From: Archangium sp.
Lineage (GTDB): Bacteria; Myxococcota; Myxococcia; Myxococcales; Myxococcaceae
Reading direction: 5' to 3'
DNA: 64,000 bases
NCBI GenBank assembly: GCA_030681645.1
Contig: JAUXRX010000059.1
Span: forward strand, 1 to 64,000
Shown: positions 36,965 to 45,496 of the stretch, one piece after another
Position numbering within the stretch: the first letter of the stretch is position 1
How the letters are laid out: each line of letters starts with the position of its first letter
Notes under the pieces: generated by a model
What the model saw: only the letters and a program-made list of their open reading frames with translations
The model's database searches: none
What the model was told of the DNA's origin: nothing
Made by a program: the position numbers and the translations under genes

Positions 36965-38366
36965 GCCACAGGGTGGCGACGGTGCCGCCGCCCGCCGGGA
37001 AGGTGAAGTCGAGCTCGCCGCCGTGAGCGTCGATGATGGTGCGGGTGACCGACAGCCCCAGCCCGGTGCCCTCTCCCGGGGGCTTGGTGGTGAAGAACGG
37101 CGTGAGGATGCGCTCGCGGATGGCCGGTGGGATTCCCGGCCCGTCGTCTTCCACCGCGATGCCCAGCGCCCCGCGCCGCCGCACCAGGCGCAGGCGCACC
37201 TCGCCGCCCTCGGGGCTCGCGTAGCCCGCGTTGAGGAGCAGGTTGACCACCGCCTGGCCGAGGCGATGCCGGTCGGCTTGCACCACGCCGTTCGCGGCCA
37301 CGCCCTCGAGCACGCACCGCACCCGGCGCCGCGCCAGCTGGGACTGCACCAGGTGCGCCGCCCCCTGGGCCAGGGTGAGGGTCGCGATGGGCTCGAGCAG
37401 GGGCGGGTGGGGGCGCGCGAAGTCGAGCAGCCCCTTCACCACGTCTTCGATTCGCCCCAGCCCCTCGTTCATGAGCTCGAGGTACTCGCGCCGCTTCTCC
37501 TCGGGCAGGTCCGGGCGTGAGAGCCGGTGAATGCAGTTCTTCATGCCGGCCAGGGGGTTGTTCACCTCGTGCGTGACGCCCGCCACCAGCGAGCCCAGCG
37601 CGGCCAGCCGCTCGGTCTCCACGCTCTTGAGCCGCGACCGTTCCTGTTCCTGGTGGGCGGCGCGCAGGCGCAGCAGCATCTGGTTGAAGCGATCGCCCAG
37701 CACGGCGAGTTCATCGCTGCCGCGCGTCTCGACCACCGGCTCGAGCTCCCGCGAGGGATCGAAGCGTTCGGCCGAGACCAGGATGTCGCCGATGGGCCGG
37801 GCGATGCTGCGCCCGAAGACGAAGGCCGCGACGAGGCCGGCGAGGATCATCGCCACCGCCAGCAGGCTCAGCTCCAGTGTCAGCTGGCGGCGCGTGTCGG
37901 ACACGATGCCCATGTCCAGGCCGAGGCGGAGCTCGCCCACGTTTCCGAGGATCGGCTCGGCGAGGTCGAGCGTGCGGGTCGCGCCATTGACCACCACCAC
38001 CGGTGCGCTGCTGCCGTCGCGGCGCAGGGCGGAGAGGGCGGCTGGCGTGCTGGCGCCGAAGGACGAGGCCACCACCAGCCCGCCGCGGGTGATGAAGCAG
38101 TAGGAGACGCTGGTGCCACGGGTGGAGACGGCGGAGGACACGATGGCGTCGAGCGCCACCACGTCGTTGACCAGCAGGGCGTCGGTGGACTGATCGGCCA
38201 GCAGCCGCGCGATGCTCCGGCCCAGCTTTTCCTGCTCGAGGGTCAGCGCGCGCCCCGCGATGCGGTTGCCCAGGGCGAGGTGCACGGCGTGCATCCCCAC
38301 CACGCCGACGGCGGCCAGCGCCGCCAGCTTCATCCACAAGCGCACGCGCAGCCTGCGAGGACTCAT
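36936..38366 (-). CDS. Membrane histidine kinase
   Basis: A 476-aa sensor kinase. Two membrane helices (about residues 12-33 and 165-190) bracket a periplasmic sensor domain. A HAMP segment (FGRSIARPIGDILVSAERF) follows. Then come the H-box LVAGVTHEVNNPLAGMKN, N-box LLLNAGYASPEGG, G1 VEDDGPGIPPAIRERI and G2 GEGTGLGLSVTR. It is coupled by ATGA overlap to the upstream PhnD-like lipoprotein gene. It is the probable partner of the NtrC-type regulator encoded convergently. Confidence 0.92.
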   Translation of the reverse strand: MSPRRLRVRLWMKLAALAAVGVVGMHAVHLALGNRIAGRALTLEQEKLGRSIARLLADQSTDALLVNDVVALDAIVSSAVSTRGTSVSYCFITRGGLVVASSFGASTPAALSALRRDGSSAPVVVVNGATRTLDLAEPILGNVGELRLGLDMGIVSDTRRQLTLELSLLAVAMILAGLVAAFVFGRSIARPIGDILVSAERFDPSRELEPVVETRGSDELAVLGDRFNQMLLRLRAAHQEQERSRLKSVETERLAALGSLVAGVTHEVNNPLAGMKNCIHRLSRPDLPEEKRREYLELMNEGLGRIEDVVKGLLDFARPHPPLLEPIATLTLAQGAAHLVQSQLARRRVRCVLEGVAANGVVQADRHRLGQAVVNLLLNAGYASPEGGEVRLRLVRRRGALGIAVEDDGPGIPPAIRERILTPFFTTKPPGEGTGLGLSVTRTIIDAHGGELDFTFPAGGGTVATLWLKGSEASPS

Positions 38367-39292
38367 GGGGCGGGCTGCACGACGTCGTAGGCCGAGTCGA
38401 AGAGCCCGGGGAGCGCGAGGGCGAAGCGGTTGATGCGCAGCGAGCTGAGCAGCGCGGCGCCCTCGGGATCTTCCGAGAGCTCGAGCAGCACCTCGCGCAG
38501 CCCGGCCCGGGTACCCCGGGAGAGCTTCTGCGAGGCGACCACCGGCGTCATGCCGAACTCGGGTGAGCGCTGAATGACGCGGACCTTGTCGAGCAGGGCG
38601 GGGTCCTTCTCGAGCAGGTGCTGGAAGACGATGCTGTGCACCGAAGCGCCATCGACGACGCCACGCGCAACCGCCGAGACCGAACGATCGTGGCTGCGGG
38701 TGAAGGACGTCGCCCCGAAGAAGGTCTCAGGCGTCTTCCCCTGCGCGCGCAGCTCGTGCACCACCCAGGCGCGCCCCGTGAGCGAGAGCTCGTCGGTGAA
38801 GGCGAAGCGCCTGCCCTCGAGCTGTCGCAGCGACTGGGCCTGGCTCGAGGCGGGCACGATGATCAACGACTGGTATGCATCGGAGCCGTTGATGATGGGC
38901 ACGGCGACCACCTCGACCGCGCCCGGGTCTCGTCGCTGCAGCTCGAGGTACCCGCCGGTGCACAGCAGCGCAGCGTCGAGCTCGCCCTTCATCAGCAGCT
39001 CGTTGACCTCCGCGTAGGTTCGTCGCTGCACGAACTCGAGCTCCATTCCACCGCCGAGGCGGTGCGCGACCTCTCCGAAGAGCCGTGACCAGGCCGCGTA
39101 GGTGCCGCTCGGCGATTCCATGCCCGCCACCGAGACGCGGAACGGCTTCGTCGTCGCGGTGGCCGGCCGGGCCAACGGCAACACCTCGGCCTGCACCGGC
39201 CGAATGTCGACGTGCACCTCGCGGAAGGGGCTCTGCTCACAGGCGCTCAGGCCCAGGAGCGCCGTCGTCACCCAGGCCTTCCATCCACCCAT
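38363..39292 (-). CDS. PhnD-like substrate-binding lipoprotein (sensor input)
   Basis: A 309-aa predicted lipoprotein (lipobox LGLSAC). The fold is the phosphate/phosphonate-binding PhnD type: FRVSVAGMESPSGTYAAWSRL, MELEFVQRRTYAEVNELL, LDAALLCTGGYLEL, and LRQLEGRRFAFTDELSLTGR. No ABC permease or ATPase is near. Instead the stop overlaps the kinase start, so it probably feeds the kinase a ligand signal, as the PhnD-like half of TtrS does for tetrathionate. Confidence 0.85.
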   Translation of the reverse strand: MGGWKAWVTTALLGLSACEQSPFREVHVDIRPVQAEVLPLARPATATTKPFRVSVAGMESPSGTYAAWSRLFGEVAHRLGGGMELEFVQRRTYAEVNELLMKGELDAALLCTGGYLELQRRDPGAVEVVAVPIINGSDAYQSLIIVPASSQAQSLRQLEGRRFAFTDELSLTGRAWVVHELRAQGKTPETFFGATSFTRSHDRSVSAVARGVVDGASVHSIVFQHLLEKDPALLDKVRVIQRSPEFGMTPVVASQKLSRGTRAGLREVLLELSEDPEGAALLSSLRINRFALALPGLFDSAYDVVQPAP

Positions 39293-39404
39293 GCCTCATC
39301 AGTGGCAGCAGCGGCGTCGCGCCGCAATCGTCATGAGGGCTCGCCGAACACTTCCGTGAATGTTCCCCATGCGAAACGCCCGTCAGCCCCGAAGACGGGT
39401 GACT

Positions 39405-39420
39405 GTTACCGCGCGGTAAC
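39405..39420. promoter_or_regulatory. 16-bp palindrome, candidate activator site
   Basis: GTTACCGCGCGGTAAC is a perfect palindrome placed between the divergent PhnD-like and cytochrome genes. It is centred about 55 bases upstream of the start site expected from the sigma-54 element. The nearby NtrC-type regulator is the natural candidate to bind it. A smaller inverted repeat (CCCGTC 39379-39384, GACGGG 39394-39399) lies just upstream. Confidence 0.55.
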
Positions 39421-39440
39421 GCCTCCGCACGCAGCGCGCG

Positions 39441-39456
39441 TGGCGCGCCCAGTGCA
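39441..39456 (+). promoter_or_regulatory. Sigma-54 (-24/-12) promoter of the decaheme cytochrome gene
   Basis: TGGCGCGCCCAGTGCA fits the consensus TGGCACG-N4-TTGCA with the essential GG and GC at exact spacing; only two consensus bases differ. Transcription would begin near 39467, leaving a leader of about 50 bases with GGAGG before ATG 39520. Confidence 0.65.
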
Positions 39457-39519
39457 TCTGCGGCCGGCGGGATTCACAGCGCTCCGCACCTCGCGGACCT
39501 GTCGGGTCGGAGGTCTGCA

Positions 39520-42500
39520 ATGAGACTCACTGCGTTCGGTTGTCTGCTCGGGTCGCTGGTGTTGGCCATGTCGTGCGAGGGCCCGGCCGGCCCCTCGGGT
39601 CCCGATGGCACCGACGGGATGAACGGCGCGAACGGCGTCAACGGCACCAACGGCGCCAACGGGGCCGATGGCACGGACGGCATCAACGGCGCGAACGGAG
39701 ACGCAGGCCCGGCCGGACCGCAGGGCCCCGCGGGGCCGCAGGGTGACGCGGGTCCCCAGGGGCCCCAGGGTCCGGTGGGCCCGAACGCGACCACGCTCAC
39801 CCGGTGGGACGACCTGCCGGGCGTGGCGGTGGTCATCACGGGCGTGGCGGGCGGCACCGGCCCCGGGGGCAATCTCCGCGCGGGTGACACGGCGCGAGTC
39901 ACCTTCACGGTGAAGCGGAAGGACGGCCGCAACGTGGCGCTCAGCGAGCTGACGTCCACGGCCATCTACATGTCGGGCCCCACCAGCAACTACCAACGCG
40001 TCATCGCCTCGCAGTCAGACGTGAAGACGCGTTCGGTCGACACCGGCGGCGGCACGTGGACGTACACGTTCGCTGCGCCCATTCCCGCGACCTATCTGGC
40101 GCCGCTCAACGACTCACCGGCGCTCGATGCGGGCTCGGGCGAGCTCACCGGCCAGGCGCTGCTCGACGGCACGTACACGGTGGCGATGACCGCGTACCAG
40201 AACTTCACCATCGACGGAGTCGTCTACCGTGACACCGGCAACGCCACGGCCGACTTCCTCTTCGGTGGCGCGACGACGTTGGTGAAGCGCGCGGTCGTCG
40301 GCGAGGCCAACTGCGAGCAGTGCCACACGCAGCTGCGGGCGCACGGGGGCTCGCGCAACGACCTGGGCGTCTGCCTCACCTGCCACACCGCCGGCGCAGA
40401 GGACCGCAACGTGGCCACCGTCGAGGGCGGCACGCCGGGCGTGTCCATCGACTTCTCGGTGATGGTGCACCGCATTCACAACGCAGCCCACCTGCCGTCG
40501 GTCGTCGGCGTGGGTGTCACCGCCACGGGCGCGCCTGACTACGCGGCTGCCTCGAAGCCCTACAAGATGGTCGGGTACAACAACTCGGTCATCGACTTCT
40601 CCGACTTCGCCTTCCCGGTGATGCCCTCTGCGTACGCGGCCTTCCTCTACGACACGGCGGGCACGACCTACACCGGCGCTGCGGGTAACGGGTTCATGCC
40701 CCGCGACACCGGGTGGTCGGCGCTGACGCCGACGGGAAAGATGAAGAGCGACAAGGTGCGCACCGGCCTGGTGGCCTGCAGCAAGTGCCACGGCGTGCCC
40801 ACGGTGCTCGACGGCGGCGTGGCGCCTGCGCAGGGCAACAACTTCGAGACCGTCATCAATCGCAAGGTGTGCGGCTCGTGCCACGACTCCATCGACTTCT
40901 CGTCGGCGACCGGCGGCCACCTGGCCCAGCTCAACGACAGCCTGTGCGCGACCTGCCACGGCCCCACGGGAACCCACCCGGTGCGGGCGATGCACCTGCA
41001 CCCGTATGAGAACCCGGCCTTCAACACGGGGGTGAACCTCGGCCTCACCGCGATGACTCCCGGCACCGGCGCGGGCGGCAATCACCAGGCAGGCGACCCC
41101 TTCGAGGTCACCTTCTCGGTCACCGATAACGCGGCGGCCAACGTCCCCGTGATGTCGCTCACCCGCCTGCAGATCATCGTGGTCGGCCCGACGTCGAACC
41201 GGCAGATCATCGTGCCCAACGGCAACCCGTACGACTTCGCCTTCCGCAAGTCGTCGCCCTTCACCGGCAACGGCACCATCTCGGCCCCGGCGGTGGCCGC
41301 AGGCGCGGTCGCGCAGGTGCTCGCCGTGGTGATGACGGGCGCCACCACCTTCGACGTGGTGGGCTCGGTGTCGGCCCCGCTGACGGCCCAGAACGTGGGC
41401 ACGGCGGTGACCTACAACGGCGTCACCTTCACCGTGACCGCGGGCACGACGGCCTTCGTCGCAAACGACCGCTTCTTCATCGAGGTGGTGCCGCCGGCCG
41501 CGACCTACACCTTGAGGGTGCCGCTCGACGTCAGCCTGGAGCGCGTGGGCGCGGCGACCGGAGGTGCTGACGTGTTCAACGTTGGTAACCTCCCGCTCTA
41601 CTGGGGCCGGCAGGTGGTGATGGAGCGCACCGCGCTCCTCGGCGCCCCCGGCGCGCTGGGCCAGGCCACCGCCGCCCACCAGCGCTACGCGGTGCTCGAC
41701 CTCGCCGCCAACGCCGGGCTCGCGGTCGGTGACCGCGTGGTGTTCGACCTGGGCCTCGCCACCGAGGAGTACGCGCAGCTGGGCCGGCTGCAGAGCACCG
41801 ACGACGTGACGCTCTTCGACCTCGGCGCCTTCGACCGCATCTGGTTCACCACGCCGCTGCGGTACGCCCACGCGGCGGGGGGCGCCGTGCAGGAGGCGAC
41901 CTTGAGCAACCGCCGCGAGGGCACGGACTACACTGTGTCCAACGCTGCGACGGGTGAGCTCACCGCCCTCGCGGGCCGCTTCACCGCGGGCAACGCGGTG
42001 GTGGTCAGCTACCGCACCGACGGCCGCTTCGGCTGGAAGCGCTCGCCTGGCGACGCCACGCAGAGCCTCTTCCCCGCGCCCATCGCGGACTCCGACGAGG
42101 TGGACGAGTCGTGGGGTGACTGGAAGGGCCTGCCGCTGCTCGACGGCACGTACACGGTGGCCATGTGGGCGAACAGAGACTTCACCGTCACGCCCGCCGG
42201 CACGGTCACCACTACCCAGGCGTGGAACGTGTGGAACAACGACAACACCACCTACCGGATGATGGCGAAGCCCGCGCAGAAGAACTTCCTCTTCGGCGGC
42301 GCCACCACGGTGCAACCGCGCGCGGTCATTTCGTCGGGCGACAACTGCAACGCCTGTCACACCGACCTGGCGGCGCACGGCTTCGGCCGCCGCGGCCTCG
42401 ACACCTGCCTGGTGTGCCACAACGCGCCCGGCCTCGAAGACGGGCCCAAGTTCACCTACGCGTCCTGGTACGTGCGGCCCACGCCCGGCGCGACGATGGA

Positions 42501-42876
42501 CTTCCGCACCCTGGCGCACCGCGTTCACGCGGGGAAGGAGCTGAGCCGCCCCTACGAGGTGAACGGCGTGTTCCTCGGCGTGCCCTACCCGGTGACCTAC
42601 GACACCGTAGGCTTCCCTTCGTTCAAGGGCGGGGTCTCGGAGTGCACCAAGTGCCACGGCGCCACCAACACCGCGTGGAAGGAGCCGGCTCCGCGCAGCC
42701 ACCCGCTCGCGCCCGCGCCGGTGCGCACCTGGGCCGCGGTCTGCAGCTCGTGCCATGACTCTGCGGCGGCCGAGACGCACTTCTTCGTGCAGTCGTACAA
42801 CGGCAGCGAGTCGTGTGCCGTGTGCCACGGCCCTGGCAAGGAGTTCTCGGTCGAGCTCTCACACAAGGTCCGCTGA
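39520..42876 (+). CDS. Collagen-tailed OmcA/MtrC-family decaheme c-type cytochrome
   Basis: A 1118-aa exported multiheme protein. The start has GGAGG upstream and a signal ending LAMSC, probably a lipoprotein. Residues about 20-85 are collagen-like Gly-x-y triplets (GPAGPSGPDG; GPQGPAGPQGDAGPQG). Ten CxxCH heme motifs follow: CEQCH, CLTCH, CSKCH, CGSCH, CATCH, CNACH, CLVCH, CTKCH, CSSCH, CAVCH, in two groups of five with a beta-rich region between. This matches the OmcA/MtrC surface cytochromes that pass electrons to external acceptors. No MtrA or MtrB gene is adjacent. It has a sigma-54 promoter. Confidence 0.93.
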   Translation: MRLTAFGCLLGSLVLAMSCEGPAGPSGPDGTDGMNGANGVNGTNGANGADGTDGINGANGDAGPAGPQGPAGPQGDAGPQGPQGPVGPNATTLTRWDDLPGVAVVITGVAGGTGPGGNLRAGDTARVTFTVKRKDGRNVALSELTSTAIYMSGPTSNYQRVIASQSDVKTRSVDTGGGTWTYTFAAPIPATYLAPLNDSPALDAGSGELTGQALLDGTYTVAMTAYQNFTIDGVVYRDTGNATADFLFGGATTLVKRAVVGEANCEQCHTQLRAHGGSRNDLGVCLTCHTAGAEDRNVATVEGGTPGVSIDFSVMVHRIHNAAHLPSVVGVGVTATGAPDYAAASKPYKMVGYNNSVIDFSDFAFPVMPSAYAAFLYDTAGTTYTGAAGNGFMPRDTGWSALTPTGKMKSDKVRTGLVACSKCHGVPTVLDGGVAPAQGNNFETVINRKVCGSCHDSIDFSSATGGHLAQLNDSLCATCHGPTGTHPVRAMHLHPYENPAFNTGVNLGLTAMTPGTGAGGNHQAGDPFEVTFSVTDNAAANVPVMSLTRLQIIVVGPTSNRQIIVPNGNPYDFAFRKSSPFTGNGTISAPAVAAGAVAQVLAVVMTGATTFDVVGSVSAPLTAQNVGTAVTYNGVTFTVTAGTTAFVANDRFFIEVVPPAATYTLRVPLDVSLERVGAATGGADVFNVGNLPLYWGRQVVMERTALLGAPGALGQATAAHQRYAVLDLAANAGLAVGDRVVFDLGLATEEYAQLGRLQSTDDVTLFDLGAFDRIWFTTPLRYAHAAGGAVQEATLSNRREGTDYTVSNAATGELTALAGRFTAGNAVVVSYRTDGRFGWKRSPGDATQSLFPAPIADSDEVDESWGDWKGLPLLDGTYTVAMWANRDFTVTPAGTVTTTQAWNVWNNDNTTYRMMAKPAQKNFLFGGATTVQPRAVISSGDNCNACHTDLAAHGFGRRGLDTCLVCHNAPGLEDGPKFTYASWYVRPTPGATMDFRTLAHRVHAGKELSRPYEVNGVFLGVPYPVTYDTVGFPSFKGGVSECTKCHGATNTAWKEPAPRSHPLAPAPVRTWAAVCSSCHDSAAAETHFFVQSYNGSESCAVCHGPGKEFSVELSHKVR

Positions 42877-42922
42877 AGGCTGACCGACCGCGCCGGTCGC
42901 GCGGCGAAGCGCGGAGACCCCT

Positions 42923-42956
42923 GTGCCCCCGACGACTCTCCTGGCGTCGGGGGCAC
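42923..42956 (+). terminator. Strong hairpin after the decaheme cytochrome gene
   Basis: GTGCCCCCGACG (42923-42934) and CGTCGGGGGCAC (42945-42956) form a perfect 12-bp stem, 47 bases after the cytochrome stop. Only a short TT follows, so it is a terminator-like or RNA-stabilising hairpin. The rest of 42877-43037 shows no gene. Confidence 0.7.
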
Positions 42957-43037
42957 TTGCATGTGCGCAGCGAGCTCGCCGCGCATGCGCCCCGGCCGCG
43001 CCGCGAACGCTTGATCGTCGCAGCAGGCAGCGGCGCC

Positions 43038-43110
43038 AGACGCAGTTGACGCGCTCGCAGCTGATGTTCGTGATGGGCGGCTCGCACCGCTTCTTCGAGA
43101 AGTGAGTCAC
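43038..43110. repeat. 73-bp direct repeat, right copy (detached FadL 3' end)
   Basis: It matches 35474-35546 at 72/73 positions. It encodes the last residues of the FadL-like protein (SQLMFVMGGSHRFFEK) and stop without the rest of that gene. It ends at the stop codon of the pseudokinase gene (43107-43109, minus strand) plus one base. Confidence 0.92.
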
Positions 43111-44339
43111 CTGCGCAGGTAGCTGCGGCGCCAGCCCGCCAACTGCTTCGCCACGTCCTTGCGGTCCTGCTCGGTGGGCGAGCCGGTCAGGCGCAGCCGC
43201 TGCTTGTTGAGCACGAAGAGCGCCTGGTCGACGTCTTCTCCCGGGCGCACCTGCTTGTAGAAGCGGGACTCGAGGCGGGAAATCTCTGCCGCGAGGGCGC
43301 TGGCGCTGGGCACCCCCTGCACCCGCCGCGGCACGCCCGGGCTCGGCGGGCGCGGCCCGGTCTGCACGGGCCCGGGGACCGCCTGCGTCTCGGCCTGCTC
43401 AGGCTCTTCCTCGAGCAGCAGCTCCTCTTCCTCCGGGGGAAGCGGAGCCTCGACCTCGGGGACCACGGGCGTGCCCGGCGGCCAGAGGTACAGCGCCGCG
43501 CTTCCTGCGAGCACCAGCGCCACCGCGGCCAGGCCCAGCACGGGCCCGCGCCGCCGCGCCGGGGCTGGCGTCGACGGGGTGGGAGGCGGCGCGGCCGGGC
43601 GGTTCACCTTGAGCTGAGTCGCGGGGCCGGCGTCGAGCAGCGAGAGGGCCAGCGCGAACTCCTTGCGCGCCGACGTGGCGTCCGTCACGGCCCGGTCGAG
43701 CAGCTCGCGGAGCAGGCGATCGACCGGCTCGGGGATGCCGCTCCCCAGCGGCGGGGGCGCGCGTTCCCCCAGCTCGGCCCCGGTGAGGAGCGCGAAGCCC
43801 AGCTCACCCAGCTCGTAGAGATCGCCCTCGATGCTCGCGCCGCGCTTCGCCAGCCCGAAGTCGATGAGCTTCACCCCGCCGCCCACCACGAAGATGCTCG
43901 AGGGGCCGAGGTTGCCGTGCGGCACGGCCCACGCGTGCGCCGCCTCGAGCACCTCAGCCACCTGGCCGAGGATCTTCACGGCGTCGGCGGCGGAGAACTT
44001 GCCGCGGCTCTGCATCAGCTGATCGAGCGACTCGCCCTCGAGCAGCTCCATCACCCGGTAGCGCCGCCCATCGGGGAGCTGGCCGAAGTCGGACACGTTG
44101 GCGATGCCGGCGCACTTGATCGCGTTGCTCGCCTTCACCTCCTGGTCATCGCCGGTGAGCCCGGTGCGCAGCACCTCGAGCGTCACGTCTCTGCCCGCCT
44201 GGCGGGCGCGGTAGATCGTACCGAAGCGGCCCTCGCCCACCGGCGCGCCCACTTCCAGCCCACCGACTTGCGTGCCCACCAGCCGGTCCACGTGGACCTG
44301 GGTGGAGTCGGGGATCGGCTGGAAGGGAGCGGGGGCCAA
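43107..44339 (-). CDS. Ser/Thr protein kinase-like protein (predicted pseudokinase)
   Basis: A 410-aa protein. The kinase fold is clear: Gly-rich loop VGEGRFGTIYRA, hinge VMELLEGESLDQLM, DFG motif LIDFGLAKRG. Catalytic residues are lost: the VAIK Lys is Glu (VTLEVLR), and HRDLKPxN reads HGNLGPSS, removing the catalytic Asp and metal-binding Asn. One membrane helix (about residue 275; VLGLAAVALVLAGSAALYLW) is followed by an acidic linker and a helical C-terminal domain. The start is uncertain; TTG 44339 is assumed. Such proteins are probably scaffolds or allosteric sensors. Confidence 0.82.
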   Translation of the reverse strand: MAPAPFQPIPDSTQVHVDRLVGTQVGGLEVGAPVGEGRFGTIYRARQAGRDVTLEVLRTGLTGDDQEVKASNAIKCAGIANVSDFGQLPDGRRYRVMELLEGESLDQLMQSRGKFSAADAVKILGQVAEVLEAAHAWAVPHGNLGPSSIFVVGGGVKLIDFGLAKRGASIEGDLYELGELGFALLTGAELGERAPPPLGSGIPEPVDRLLRELLDRAVTDATSARKEFALALSLLDAGPATQLKVNRPAAPPPTPSTPAPARRRGPVLGLAAVALVLAGSAALYLWPPGTPVVPEVEAPLPPEEEELLLEEEPEQAETQAVPGPVQTGPRPPSPGVPRRVQGVPSASALAAEISRLESRFYKQVRPGEDVDQALFVLNKQRLRLTGSPTEQDRKDVAKQLAGWRRSYLRR

Positions 44340-44387
44340 GAGAGCGGGCAGCGTACCAATACGCGCTGCACGCGCAGCTTCGTGGCT

Positions 44388-45479
44388 TCAGCTTCTCATC
44401 AGCTCGAGCGCTCGCGCTCCGTCCGACAGACTCAGGCTCAGGGCCCCTGCGTGCATCGTCGACCCCGCGACGGTCAGCGCCGCCCTGGGAATCCACCGCA
44501 CCCCCAGCCCCGCGAGACGGCCGGCCACGTCCTCGAGCCGCGGTTGCTCGAGATGGCTGAGCACCGCGTGCACCAGCGCCGCGGGCACGAGCTGGCCATT
44601 CGACCCGAGCTCGCTGGCGACCCTCTCGCGCTGGTGGGTCGGCACCAGCAGCACCCCGGTCTGGAAACTGAGCAGGCTGGCGCTCAGCCCGGCCAGCTCG
44701 TCGACCGCCTCGATCCAGGGCCCCGCGCGTGCCACCGGCGAGAGCACGCCGAGCGCCGGGCTCTGCAGCAGCCTCAGCGCCGCGTGCAGCACCCGCGGTT
44801 CGTGCTCGCTCGTGAGCTGCTCGCCGCCCACGAGCGTCAACACCACCCGGGGGCCCTCCAGGTCGAGCGCTGCGAGATGCACGAGCGGCACCACGCGACC
44901 GCCCTCGAGCTGCAGGTGTCGAGCGGTCAACGACCAACCGCCGGCGCTGGAAGCCTGCAGGCTCACGATGGCCGCGACGGTGGCGCCGAGCAGGAGAATG
45001 AGGCTCTGGGTCATCGCGGCCACCCCCAGGACCCCACAGAGCACCAGCGCAGCCGCGAGTGTCTGGCCGGGCCGCCGGGCCACGGACACGAAGAGGGGCT
45101 CGCTGACCAGCGCGGGTACCGCGACCAGCAGCGCCTCGAGGCCCACGCCCAGCGACGCGGGGCGCCGGCGCAGCCGGTGGGCGACCGCCTCGGTGAGCCG
45201 CACGAGGCGAGCTCGCGCCTGACCCGACAGCTCGGCGAGGGCGTCGAAGGGCTCGGCGGCCCGAAGCGCCTCGTCGAGGGCGGGCAGCAAGGCGCGCACC
45301 TGCTCGAGCAGCGCGATCTGCGGAGGCCCGAGGTGTTCCCGGTCGAGGGCCTCGGCCGCTGCCTCGAGCGCGGCGACGCCGATGGCGAGGGTCTCGACGC
45401 GGCCTTCGAGGCGGGTGCGCAGGGCCTGTGGCACGGCCCGCAGCGCCGGCCGCGACTCGTCAGGAACGATCGGGCTCAT
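44388..45479 (-). CDS. Membrane protein of unknown function
   Basis: A 363-aa protein. The first 130 residues are amphipathic helices (a coiled-coil-like region rich in Leu/Ala). Two membrane helices follow (LAAALVLCGVLGVAAM and LILLLGATVAAIVSLQ, about residues 140-180), then a soluble C-terminal domain of about 180 residues with beta/alpha character. No family recognised. It is divergent from the lipoprotein gene at 45497. Confidence 0.6.
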   Translation of the reverse strand: MSPIVPDESRPALRAVPQALRTRLEGRVETLAIGVAALEAAAEALDREHLGPPQIALLEQVRALLPALDEALRAAEPFDALAELSGQARARLVRLTEAVAHRLRRRPASLGVGLEALLVAVPALVSEPLFVSVARRPGQTLAAALVLCGVLGVAAMTQSLILLLGATVAAIVSLQASSAGGWSLTARHLQLEGGRVVPLVHLAALDLEGPRVVLTLVGGEQLTSEHEPRVLHAALRLLQSPALGVLSPVARAGPWIEAVDELAGLSASLLSFQTGVLLVPTHQRERVASELGSNGQLVPAALVHAVLSHLEQPRLEDVAGRLAGLGVRWIPRAALTVAGSTMHAGALSLSLSDGARALELMRS

Positions 45480-45496
45480 CAGGCTGGGAGTCTCCC

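Larger units (their letters stand above)
35547..43037. other. 7.5-kb block between 73-bp direct repeats (candidate insertion module)
   Basis: The block holds the sigma-54 activator, histidine kinase, PhnD-like lipoprotein, their shared promoter region, and the decaheme cytochrome with its terminator. Recombination between the flanking repeats would remove all of it and leave the FadL-like gene convergent with, and immediately next to, the pseudokinase gene. There is no recognisable integrase, transposase or terminal inverted repeat. Confidence 0.45.

Noticed and set aside
38363-39292. Phosphonate/phosphite ABC transporter component
   Set aside because: No permease or ATPase is nearby and the gene is coupled to a histidine kinase, so a sensory role is preferred.
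40114-42828. 904-codon minus-strand frame
   Set aside because: Antisense to the decaheme cytochrome gene, whose ten CxxCH motifs are decisive. The antisense protein is Arg/His/Val/Gly-rich.
42923-43105. Plus-strand 60-codon frame ending SRSQLMFVMGGSHRFFEK-like
   Set aside because: Its C-terminus is the duplicated FadL tail and the remainder is intergenic hairpin sequence, so it is not considered a gene.
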